A DNA stretch of 64,000 bases, from positions 8,975,501 through 9,039,500 of the forward strand of contig NC_083506.1 in NCBI RefSeq assembly GCF_032362555.1, written 5' to 3'. The DNA is from Amyelois transitella. Lineage: Eukaryota; Arthropoda; Insecta; Lepidoptera; Pyralidae. The notes under the pieces are model-generated. The model worked only from the letters and a program-made list of their open reading frames with translations. It did no database searches and was not told where the DNA came from. This document shows, piece after piece, positions 10,616 through 20,753 of the stretch; within the stretch, counting starts at the first letter, position 1, and each line of letters starts with the position of its first letter. Made by a program: the position numbers and the translations under genes.

Positions 10616-12341
10616 AAAAAGACAATCTCTTCCCACCTAATATCTCAATTTCTCAATTATTCCAAAGCACAGTGATTCTTATCTTTGCAATTACAGTCAC
10701 GATTGGTTTAGCACAGAATTTGCAAATTTTCACTATGATATATTGAACCTATTTCTGTGCAGAAACAATCAAGATATTATTTTAATGACATTAAATAGTG
10801 ATTTATATCATTTACTAATTACGAAATCATTACTGCATAGAAATGTTCAATTGTCATTGTCTCTAATCCTTTAAGATAATAACAATAAGTATGTATAACG
10901 TTAAAATCATATAAATATGTACTTTCCCTTCTAAATTTAGCTAATGGCCAGTTTTAGATAGTTGAATGTCTATGAATAAGTATTAAGACGAGGCAAGTGC
11001 TTAAAATTCAATTTTATACGATCTCTTGTGTAGTTTGTACCATTTTCAATAACCTCAATTTGTTTCGTCATTTTTTGTGACAGAAATATTAAATAAGTAC
11101 TAATGTACCATTTGTCTCACTTTGAGAAGTTCCTTGTTTAAGATTTATATGTATGTTGTCTTGAATGATTCAATTAATATTTAAGTAATATTATTATAGA
11201 TGAAATGATCGCGAGGTAGCTTTTGTATGTTGTTAAATCTATTTCATAATTTTGTAACAACTTTTATACACTCTTTTTAACCTTCCCTAGCACCCTTAGT
11301 AGATTTATACAATAATGGTTTAGATATTATAAAAGCATGTTTGGGCTTATGACAAATAAGACAAGAAGTTAATATTGATAGTCTTAAGATTTCTTGTTAA
11401 TTTAATAGGTATTGTTAATTTGGTCTAATTTATTGTTAACCTCAGAGCTCATTATGTTCTGAAACTATCAAAAAGTAAATCAATAGGCTAATTACTTACA
11501 TGCTCGCCAGGAGTGGCATTGAATGCAACAACCAACATAATTGTTGTTCACACAAGTCACGTAATATTAACGTTTATTTAAAAATGTTGCGAAAATAGCT
11601 TGGTTACTAAGAATACCTTTACTAAAGTTAATAAGAGTTAAGTAATCGTTATTTAATTTTTTTATTATATTTCAAAGTTTTATTAACTATGAATAACATA
11701 CATAAATTCCTCAATATAAGGTACCTACATAGCTTCATAGCACAAACAGCAATTTGTTACACATGTGAATGTTGATGTTTTTACAATTTTATTCAACACA
11801 TGAAGCAATGTAACTATGTGTATGTGAAATATAATTTATTCAAGAACATATGTATATCATATTCTATAATTTACAGGGTTTTATTTGTATAAGAAATAAA
11901 TATCTAGTCATTCTTTTGAACATGTAATGTCACATTTGATTGAACATAATAAGTTCCACCGGATTTTGCGATGAGTCACTATGCTGTAATGAACTAGTCA
12001 ATAATACTTCTAAGTAAACTATTATCTTATAGCACTATTGAGGCGTAGCTGGATATTATTTGGGACCAAATGTAAGAGTATGTGATAGATCCCGGTGTAT
12101 GGAAGTTCTGTGGGGGTGTCTTAACGTCCCATTGGTTACGCCTTTCTACTATATTCACTATACTATTATTAGCTCGTGGTTGGGAAACTATTCCATGCTG
12201 CATACAATTATGTTCGTTAGTTTGTACATCAAGGTTAAAGTGACATGAACGTAGAATTTTCTAGGGTTCTATTACCTATACAGACTTAACGCATTTTCTA
12301 ACGTAAACAATATTGTGCAGCTTGGGTAGTAGGTATCATCG

Positions 12342-12592
12342 CTCATGCGTAAAAAGTCTCTTTCGCAAAATGCCCCATGGCGTAAAGTGTCTCTTTCGAA
12401 TAATGTAGCGTCAGGGACTTAATATATAAATAACAACTGTCAAAACAAAATCATTAATTCGACTTAAGTTATTTTAATAGTGAGGATCGAGAGAGAGGTG
12501 AGACGTTTTACGAAAAAAGAGACAATCTGCGAAAGAGGACACATATCTATTTACGACCAGGGGACATTCTACGAGAGGTTTGTTGCGTATGA
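12342..12592. mobile_element. MITE-like element with long imperfect inverted ends
   Basis: The left end reads CATGCGTAAAAAGTCTCTTT, then CGCAAAATGCCCCATGG. The reverse complement of the right end reads CATACGCAACAAACCTCTCG, then TAGAATGTCCCCTGG. An inner second pair (GTCTCTTTCG near 12393 and CGAAAGAGGAC near 12530) repeats the theme. No coding capacity. Confidence 0.55.
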
Positions 12593-12834
12593 ACCGTATC
12601 ATCGATGCTAGCGCGGCTTTGTGAAGATGATAGGCAGTCATTTGTTCATATTATCGCTGCTTCGTCTCAATCACGAGAACTTTCATTAGATTCAATCTCT
12701 ACGCCTTTGAAGTTCGATATTTTGACCGACAACTAAGAGTGATAACATAATTATGCTTGCGCTTTCAATGTACCAAGTTCATAATTTACGGATTATCAAA
12801 CTAAAAAATAAAAACACCACACACAGTCTTTGGT

Positions 12835-12840
12835 TTTATT
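12835..12840 (-). terminator. Candidate polyadenylation signal of METAP1D
   Basis: AATAAA on the minus strand 308 bases past the stop. AATAAA also overlaps the stop codon region itself (AAATAAATAAATG), so the true site is uncertain. Confidence 0.4.
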
Positions 12841-13147
12841 TTTACATAACACGATTTTCATATAACTTAAACCTTTTAACTATTCAACAATAAGACGTTA
12901 AATCTTGGATATTACAAAATTGTTATAACTAGATATTAATTGCACATTAATAAAAAAAATAATTTCATAAACATTCAATCAAATTAACGAATACCATCTA
13001 TATAAATGCTTATATATAACTAACAGCCATGTGATTCTACTCGTACAGTACAGTAACAATAACAACAAACATGCAAGATCTCTGATTACTTTTAGGTACT
13101 TTTCAATAGCTCTGCCTATTTCCTATGCAAGAAATATGTCCATTTAT

Positions 13148-15569
13148 TTATTTAGTGAGAATTTCCGCCCCATTGTCTGTTATAAGAACGGTGTGTTCTG
13201 CTTGTGCGGCCCTGGAACCATCGTCGGTGACCACAGTCCACCCATCTTCTAATATAACTGTGTTCTCACTGCCGTGAGATAGTACTGGCTCGATGGTAAA
13301 TGTCATTCCAGGCTTCATTGATCCAGGGTAGTCGTTAACTGAAAAAATATTGCTTTGATAGACACATATAAAAACCCGGCGCGCCGAGTCAGCGATTTCT
13401 GAGAAGTTCGGGATAAAAAGTACCTAATGCGTTACCCCAGGCTATATTCTACCCATTTACTTAATTTCATCAAAATCCGTCCAGTAAAGTTTGCGTGAGT
13501 ACATCCGTAAATACATGCGTATTTATAATATCGGTAGAATTTTAACCGATTTCAAAAAAGGAAGGAGTTCTTAATGGTTTTTTATGTACAATTTTTCACT
13601 GCTTAGTGAAGTTGGGGTTTTATAAACTTTAGAAGCTTATATATCCCAAAATACTTAAGATGAAGAAATTAGAAAGATTACATATTTTTTTATATTGCAT
13701 TGATACTGGTGGTGAAGCTCTAATATTTTTGGTTCATACAGCAAAAAGGTAGAATGATAACACTTACTTATGTGATAAATATCAGGAGGACCATGAAAAT
13801 ACTGGCCGATGCCATGCCCCAGAAACGCCGGCAGTACAGTGAGCCCGCATCTCTTTGCATGTCTGTATATTTGAGATCCAATTTCACTAAATGGCACATT
13901 TGGAGCACACAATCTTGTTGCCTGAAGGAGAAATCAGATCTCTTTGAGATGTGTGTGAGCAAAATGATTTCCTGTTACAGCTGGGTAACATGCTATAGCT
14001 ATATTTATTTTACTTTGTTGATAAGTGAAAGTTCCTTTTTTAAGGGATGTGTGGAGCAGGAAGCATATTTAATTACATCAAATAGGAATATTTGTAGCAA
14101 ATACACTTCAAAAATTCGATATACTTAATTAATATTTTAAAAGATTATTCAATTAAATTGAGAAAAGACAGAAAACTGCCTTCTCAACCCTCACAAAACA
14201 AATAAGTTAATTCTTAAAAGTTTTAGATAGTTTCTAAAAAACTTACTATTTCTAAACATTCTTCTGTTACCCCAACTAACTCTAAGCCTCTGTCATCAAC
14301 AGACCCAATGAGGAAAGTTTTGGAGCAGTCTCCATGGAATCCTTTATAAAATACCTGCAACAAGTAGTAATATTCAGTTAACTTTAAAGGGAAAATCTTA
14401 TATTTTTTAATTTTAAAAGCAATCACATCCCCTATATTATAAAAAAGAAAAAGCACTCTAGTTGTAGGACAGAAATTCTGAATTTTAGCAAAGAATTGAA
14501 TGGAACTTGAGCCGAGCAGAGCAACATTATATTGTAAGAAAAATAACCCATGTTAAGAAAAGCAAATAGTACCTATAGCCCATAACAATATAGATATTTC
14601 CAATGGATGCAGTAAACTTTTGGGATTGGTATAGTCATAATTTGTATGATAAAACTGAAGCTTACTGTTATATCCACATTTACAATGTCTCCATCTTGTA
14701 AGGGCCTTAGATCTGGAATGCCATGGACTGCTACATTATTAACAGATGTGCAGACACTTTTAGGGAAACCTTGATAGTGTAACGGTGAAGGATACGCACC
14801 AGCTTCTATGGTCAAATCATGCACCAATTTGTCTATGTCATCTGTTGTGACTCCTGGCTGGAATTAGAACAGTGTGCATTGAACAACTATTTATCTAGTA
14901 ACCAATGTTTGTTATAGGTATGACAGCTTAAACAACTATTATAGAAAATGTTATTATAGGTTTGGAAGTTATTATGAAAATGTATTTGAAAATGTTACCT
15001 GTACATATTTTTGCACTTGTCCCAATATATTAGAAGCTAATTTGCAACTCCTTTTCATTCCTCTTATTTGATTAACATCTTTGATTTCAGGCATTTTTGG
15101 GACTGTGAACTCTCTTCTGGTGACATAATAGGGCTTCTCAATATGTTCTGGTACAATTCTACTAGGTGTAGTCTTTACTGGGACCACTTTTTCATACACA
15201 CCAAATCTTTTGCTGAAAAGTATAATTAAATCAATTAAGAAAAACATTTTTTGTCTCACCAACTGCAGAAGATTCCTAGAAGAGGAAAAAATTACATTTC
15301 CTAATTTTTTTTGTATAATCTTTGATAGTTTCCTACAATTTGTACAATTACTGGTAATGTCACTACTTACTAGCATGACTTAAAATAAGGTAGGTATTAT
15401 TTATAATTCTGTGCTACATGCGTTGAATTCTACAGAAATAAATATTGATGAAAAATTAAATCTACTCTTAGTCTTTTGTAAATGCTTAAGCTACTAAGGC
15501 CTAATTTACACAGCCAACTTACATAATCTGTCCTTGCAGACGAGGGTTGAAGGGTTTAGGAATTCTCAT
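13148..15569 (-). CDS. METAP1D: Methionine aminopeptidase 1D, mitochondrial type
   Basis: Six exons on the minus strand: 15523-15569, 14999-15212, 14666-14857, 14247-14354, 13768-13921 and 13148-13338. All are GT-AG and in frame, giving 301 aa. The enzyme removes N-terminal Met; the type 1D form serves mitochondria. Substrate-loop motif [20 protein letters not shown] is present. All five metal ligands are present: Asp149 (NVDIT), Asp160 (FHGDCSK), His223 (GHGIG), Glu255 (FTIEP) and Glu286 (AEHTV). The [11 protein letters not shown] segment before the catalytic domain is typical of MAP1D rather than cytosolic MetAP1, and no MYND-type zinc finger is present. The start ATG at 15567-15569 is the only in-frame ATG after an upstream stop, giving a short basic leader ([14 protein letters not shown]) instead of a long presequence. 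A further 5' exon cannot be excluded. The promoter is shared with Cdk10. Confidence 0.94.
13370..13585. repeat. Interspersed repeat in METAP1D last intron
   Basis: Sequence from CCGGCGCGCCGAGTCAGCG through AATTTCATCAAAATCCGTCC to CCGATTTCAAAAAAGGAAGG. The 'fusion' of CAAAATCCGTCCAGTA with an AAAAAAGGAAGG end is a pattern common in lepidopteran interspersed elements. It is non-coding. Confidence 0.45.
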
Positions 15570-16312
15570 CTTGAAAATCAACAATGTTTTTAGTTGTACA
15601 TTTTGTATTTTATGAAATATTGTGTTCTTATATTTTGTTCCTCCAATAACTGCCAGTAGAATTTATAGCATTATTTATTACTTTCATGATAACGGAGATC
15701 AATGTATGTAATTGCTTTGTTATTTACAAAAATCCTCACCTAAAAATACTTGACTACCATGATAAATGCTATTATGTTATTATTGCATAAATTCACTTAT
15801 TTTTCGTCACTTGAAAATAAATAAATAGGTTTTACCTACTTCAAATTGAAAATATTTAATTTACAATGTACAGTATACAGTACAGTGCGCAACAAAAATG
15901 TAATGTATGTTACTATTTAATAAAGTCGTTATTCAAGGTGCTTTCGTTTGCTAGGTGTGCCTTGACGTCTTCTGTACTTACCTTTCAAATCATAGACAAT
16001 TACATGACTTTTTTAATATTTCTAGTTTCTGAATTCCCGATTGACCCATTCCAATCTACGCTCCGCTGCGCTGTAACCAAAGAATAAAGAACTCGTTCAT
16101 GTAACATCAAAGAAACTAGGAAATCAGTATGAGCAACTGAACAAAAAAAAACGTCAAAATTCAGAAAAAAGAGCCAACCAAAAGCCAAAAAGAAAACAAT
16201 AGTGATTGAAGTCAGAGTTTCAATTACTGTTGTGTAGTTTTGTTTTGGGTTCATATCATTACAAATATTATTATAGTTTTAGATTAGTTGATTTCACAGC
16301 AAACAATTTATA
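15570..16312. promoter_or_regulatory. Bidirectional promoter region METAP1D / Cdk10
   Basis: 743 bp separate the two start codons. An upstream in-frame stop for METAP1D lies near 15667. Open frames at 15866-16087 (+) and 16000-16254 (-) overlap each other and have no recognisable content. No TATA box is clear, as expected for housekeeping genes. Confidence 0.55.
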
Positions 16313-19300
16313 ATGTCACAGAGTAAGAACCATTTTCTACATGTGAATTGTTACAACTTCGCCGGATATTTAGTTATTATTTGTTATTGTTTATATTTTA
16401 GATTCTGAAAAACCGTCGAGCCAGGATGTCGCAGATCCAACTGGGCCAGCGGGCAGGAAAGGCGTTCTTATATCATTCAGAACAGGAAAGACTATGGAAA
16501 TACCGGAGAAAGATATCGTGAGTAAACATAACCTCATAACACTTACCTAAGTTTAAATACGTGCACAAATGATTATACGTTTCTGTGTAGCCTTCTAATG
16601 TACCTCCTGCACTGCATTAGTTAATATATTTTATTACAGACTACAGTTCATGATGTAGGTAACCATGACCCAAGCTGGTTTGGTTATCCTGACAACAGCA
16701 GATTGCAACCATCAAGATGATAATAGTGATAGTATACATAGAAAAAGAAAAGAAAAAAGAAAGAAAAAAAATCTTTATTTGGCGCAAGATGTAACATTAC
16801 ATTTAATTACATATCTACATATCATAAAGCCATACAGTTGAACACGGCCTTTTAAAGACTTGGCTCTGTTTATCCTAGTAACAAGTCATATTGACATGTT
16901 AATATACATATACTATGTATACATAATAATCCCTTTATCCCTTACAGGGTAGACAGAGCCAACAGTCTTGGAAAGACTGACAGGTCACATTCAGAATGTG
17001 ACAGAAATGGGGTTCAATTACTAACAGGTTGCTAATGCTAGCAAATAGCCTAAAAAAAATTATTGGCCCAAGTTTATTGGCCTAAAATTATTAAATTCCT
17101 TACATTTTTCAGCTTGGCCGTTGTCGATTTGTAGGAGAATTTGAAAAATTGAACCGCATCGGTGAAGGCACATATGGCATAGTATGTAAGTTGTCTTTTG
17201 ACATTGAGTGAGTACCTATATAGCATAAACCAAAAAATGGTCTTACTTCATGATAGTAACAGATGGTTTTTATACAAAGCAAACCTATGTCTATTTTGTA
17301 CCAGGGGTCTTATTCACAAACATTCATAGGTCATATATCAAATTTTATCTTAGAGGTAATCTGTAGTGTTAAAAAGAGGCAGAAAACCAGTGCCTTGTCA
17401 ATGTTTTTGAATAAGTCAGAAGATATATTTCCAAAATACAGGCATATACATTTATTCTTTTGAGTGTTGATGGTTAAACCTGTGTGTCCATGGGCATCAC
17501 TAATTGAAATGAGTGATGCTCATGAGGACACAGGTTTAAATTTTAACTCAGACATGTACTAATGACATTCTTCTGAGTAATGTACATTAAAGTCCTAATT
17601 ATTGCTTTTAATGTGAGGTAAAACATGACTAATGGTCATGGCTAAAACATGCACCCCAGGGTCCTATTGAAATAGGTAAGGCTAAACCCATATTTATATT
17701 TAAAAATAAATAAATATATACAGGACAGATTACATCAATTAAATTAAACTTCAAGTAAGTTCTAGACTTGTGTTATGTGAATTATTTTACCAACATTTTT
17801 TAATCAATAATAAAATTATACATCCAAGATCCCATCAGAGAAAGTTAATTTCGCATCATACTCTGGCCAGGATTCCAATGAAAAAGAAACACTAAATTCA
17901 TTGTTTTTACAAACAACACAATTTTCATTTTATTGGCATAATTGTTATAAGTTTTGCAACTTTTCAGACAGGGCTAAGGACAAACTGAGTAACAACATTG
18001 TTGCTCTTAAAAAAGTGAGAATGGATGTAGAAAAAGATGGGTTGCCATTGAGCGGGCTTCGGGAGATCCAAGTGTTGATGTCTTGCATGCATGAGAATAT
18101 TGTGCAGCTGAAAGAAGTTCTTGTTGGCCGGTCTCTTGAAAGGTTTGTGGTTTTGCAATTCACCTACATCATGTTTTTGTCCCTCTCATCTACTTCTACA
18201 TCTTTTTTTTAATAAGACCAGTAAGTTCAAATTGTTATTTTTTGGATGATATAACAAGTTAACCAACATAAGCTCCTCCAAATTTTGAAATATTCTTCTC
18301 CCTTAACAAACATGTTACATCACGGCTTTAGTGCTGACAACTGCAAATCATATAAGATGTTTGTTTGTTTGTAATATATTTATTGCATAGAAATTTACAC
18401 ATTTATTTACACATTAGATGTATTAGTCTAATAGCTATCAGAATGCAAGTTATTTTTGAAGAAGAAAGTTTATAGCAAAAATTATTAGCTACCAACATTT
18501 TGCTCCACCGAGTTTACTTCGAATTACTTTGTTAAAGTAATAAATATATAAATAATTTACAAATAAATTTCCTTACAGTATTTTCCTGTCCATGGAGTAT
18601 TGTGAGCAGGACTTGGCATCATTGCTTGACAACATGTCATCTCCTTTCACTGAATCGCAAGTAAAGTGTCTAATGCTGCAAGTGTTGAAGGGACTGAAAT
18701 ATTTACACTCGAATTTTATTGTACATAGAGACTTGAAAGTGTCCAATTTATTACTCACAGACAAGGGATGTGTTAAAATAGGTGTGTATGTTTTGATAAT
18801 CTTTAGTATATTTTATGATGCCTTTCATCTGACATGTAATAACTAACTAACAAAATGCATAAGGCAAACTCTATTATTTGAAAATGGGCAGTATCAACAG
18901 TTTTCTTTAACTTATAGACCAGGAAAAATAAAAGATAATGAACCATACATTTAAAAAAGTTTTCTCACATTCTTGTATCAACATTGTTTTCTTTCCATTA
19001 AACAAATGAGTATCTTTATTTTTTTAGCTGATTTCGGCCTAGCACGTTGGCTGGGCGCCCCAGCCCGCTGCGCGACTCCCCGCGTGGTGACCCTGTGGTA
19101 CCGCGCGCCCGAGCTGCTGCTGCAGTCGCCGCGACAGACGCCCGCGCTCGACATGTGGGCCGCGGGCTGCATCCTCGGAGAACTCCTCGCCAACAAGCCG
19201 CTGCTGCCAGGTCGCACGGAGATAGAGCAGTTGGAGCTTATTGTAGATCTTCTGGGTGAGTGCACACCAGTATATTAGGCTTAAGACGTCCACTGGGTAT

Positions 19301-20602
19301 CCTATCACTCCTTGAGCTTGCATCCTCTCAGAACTGCTGCCTAACAACCTGCTGCTAGCTGAAAAGCATTGAGATCGAGCAGCAAACATAGCAGGAGCTC
19401 ATTGTACTTTTGCCTAACACAGGGCAAACAATTCCTTGTTATCTTACTTAGTCCATGCCCATGTTATAGTCACCAGAGAAGTTACTCGATCAAACGCGTC
19501 GAGTAAAACTCCCACTAACCCAGGTTTATTTTTTAACTTATTTTATCCTCATGAAATCAATCTTAAACCTTATTGATGGACAAGTAGTAATAGCAACACT
19601 TTTAAATAGGCGAATATCAATTCAATATTTATTATGCACAATTGCGTATTAACTTTCCGGCAGCTTCTCAAAAATAACAACTTCAAAATCTTTCACAGGT
19701 ACGCCGTCGGACGCCATATGGCCTGAATTCAGTTCGTTGCCAGCGTTACAGAACTTCACACTGAAACAGCAACCCTACAATAATCTAAAGCAACGATTCC
19801 CGTGGCTGTCGGCCGCGGGACTAAGACTCTTAAACTTTTTATTCATGTACGACCCGAACAAGCGGGCTACGGCGGAGGAGTGCTTGCAGAGCTCGTACTT
19901 TAAGGAGCAACCGTTGCGTAAGTAAATCCTACTACTATTATAAAGGCGAAAGTTTGTATGGATGTTTGTTACTCTTTCACGCAAAAACTACTGAACCGAT
20001 TACCATGAAATTTGGTATGTAGGTAGCTGAAGACCCAGAATAACACATAGGCTACTTTTTATCCCAGAGTTCCCGCGGGATTGATAGGGTTTCCATGCGG
20101 ACGAAGTCGCGGGCGGCCTCTAGTAATACTTATAAATCTATTTCTAGTCATATTTCATAACATAATGAGAAAGTGTTGGACTGATCTTTATATCCCAAAA
20201 AAGCAATGGATAAAAGTAATTTTTTGTGTGAAGGATATTAGCACATTCTTATTAACTAGTATACGAGTACATTTTACTTTAATCTTTTCTCATAATGTAG
20301 CTCTTTTGTTATGTCGGGAAATTGTTTTATTTCCAAACTAGTAGTATTTATAATTAGATAACAAATTTCTAATTTTGCAGACTATTATCAAACAGCCAGT
20401 GTTTTTTTTTGCAGCTTGTGATCCGAAACTCATGCCAAGTTTTCCTCAACACCGCAACATGAAGGGACAACAAAAGAGTTCTTCGAATCAACTAAACATT
20501 CCCCTCTCAAACTTAAATACTGGCGCCAATGACCAAACTAACAACCTGCCAGCCATTTCAGACCTTCTGGGGTCGCTAGTCAAGAAAAGGAGGTTAGACT
20601 AA
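16313..20602 (+). CDS. Cdk10: Cyclin-dependent kinase 10
   Basis: Eight exons: 16313-16322, 16402-16517, 17113-17185, 17968-18142, 18579-18781, 19028-19255, 19699-19917 and 20415-20602. All are GT-AG and in frame, giving 403 aa. A Ser/Thr kinase that pairs with cyclin M and acts on transcription factors and cell-cycle progression. Seen: [20 protein letters not shown] (glycine loop, 59-66), VALKK (Lys81), PLSGLRE at 93-99 (the PISSLRE helix that names the family), HRDLKVSN (Asp176) and ADFGLA (Asp194). Also seen: a T-loop with Thr209 before [12 protein letters not shown], and [19 protein letters not shown]. The LGRCR segment and the C-lobe match CDK10 rather than CDK11. The C-terminal tail after PSFPQHRN is long and N/S-rich and ends KKRRLD, a possible nuclear signal. 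Exon 6 is strikingly GC-rich. Stops 151 bp from the convergent zinc-finger gene. Confidence 0.96.
16735..17062 (-). repeat. Retroposon tail plus R1 fragment (reverse) in Cdk10 intron 2
   Basis: An A/G-rich run (16741-16770) is followed by AATCTTTATTTGGCGCAAGA, typical of a reversed retroposon 3' end. From about 16920 to 17062 a reverse R1 copy follows (CCTTTATCCCTTACAGGG, TAGACAGAGCCAACAGTC, AACAGGTTGCTA). It ends about 50 bp before the exon 3 acceptor. Confidence 0.6.
18355..18480 (-). repeat. Probable reversed retroposon 3' end in Cdk10 intron 4
   Basis: GTTTGTTTGTAATATATTTA followed by TTGCATAGAAATTTACACAT; this style of T-rich start plus TTTATTGCA is common at the 3' ends of reversed LINEs. 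It is a weak, short match. Confidence 0.35.
19312..19425 (+). pseudogene. Decayed tandem copy of the 3' half of Cdk10 exon 6
   Basis: The intron just after exon 6 contains GCTTGCATCCTCTCAGAACT, then GCTGCCTAACAACCTGCTGC, ATTGAGATCGAGCAG and GGAGCTCATTGTACTTTTGCC. These align in order with exon 6 at about 19164-19254 (GGCTGCATCCTCGGAGAACT, CTCGCCAACAAGCCGCTGC, GAGATAGAGCAG, GGAGCTTATTGTAGATCTTC). An insertion of about ten bases, a TGA stop and the lack of a GT donor make it non-functional. It begins ~55 bp after the exon 6 donor. Confidence 0.75.
19925..20125. repeat. Interspersed repeat in Cdk10 intron 7
   Basis: ACTACTATTATAAAGGCGAA at the left, GCAAAAACTACTGAACCGAT inside, and ATGCGGACGAAGTCGCGGGC at the right. 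These segments are hallmarks of a very common lepidopteran interspersed element. It starts seven bases after the exon 7 donor. Confidence 0.65.
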
Positions 20603-20689
20603 GATAAAATGATTAAGATAATGAGTTAAGATTACATTTTGTAGGCGTAAGGTACAGATTTAAAATACACTGTCTTAAAAATATTTTGT

Positions 20690-20695
20690 TTTATT
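20690..20695 (-). terminator. Polyadenylation signal of the ZAD zinc-finger gene
   Basis: AATAAA on the minus strand, 59 bases past the stop codon of the zinc-finger gene and 88 bases past the Cdk10 stop on the other strand. Cleavage beyond it would make the two 3' UTRs overlap. Confidence 0.55.
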
Positions 20696-20753
20696 TCACT
20701 CATTGTACACTTATGTTTTTTAACATTTTAGTCGGACGTTAATTGCATTTTTT

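Larger units (their letters stand above)
10419..13147. other. Convergent intergenic region NTAQ1 / METAP1D
   Basis: AT-rich sequence holding both 3' UTRs. An AATAAA lies at 10610-10615 for NTAQ1. An inverted-repeat MITE-like element sits at 12342-12592. I see no gene; the frame at 12060-12248 has no recognisable content. Confidence 0.55.

Noticed and set aside
15866-16254. Two opposed frames between METAP1D and Cdk10
   Set aside because: No recognisable domains, mutually overlapping, and located in the shared promoter.
18978-19389. Overlapping frames on both strands over Cdk10 exon 6
   Set aside because: High GC removes stop codons; only the spliced plus-strand frame encodes kinase motifs.
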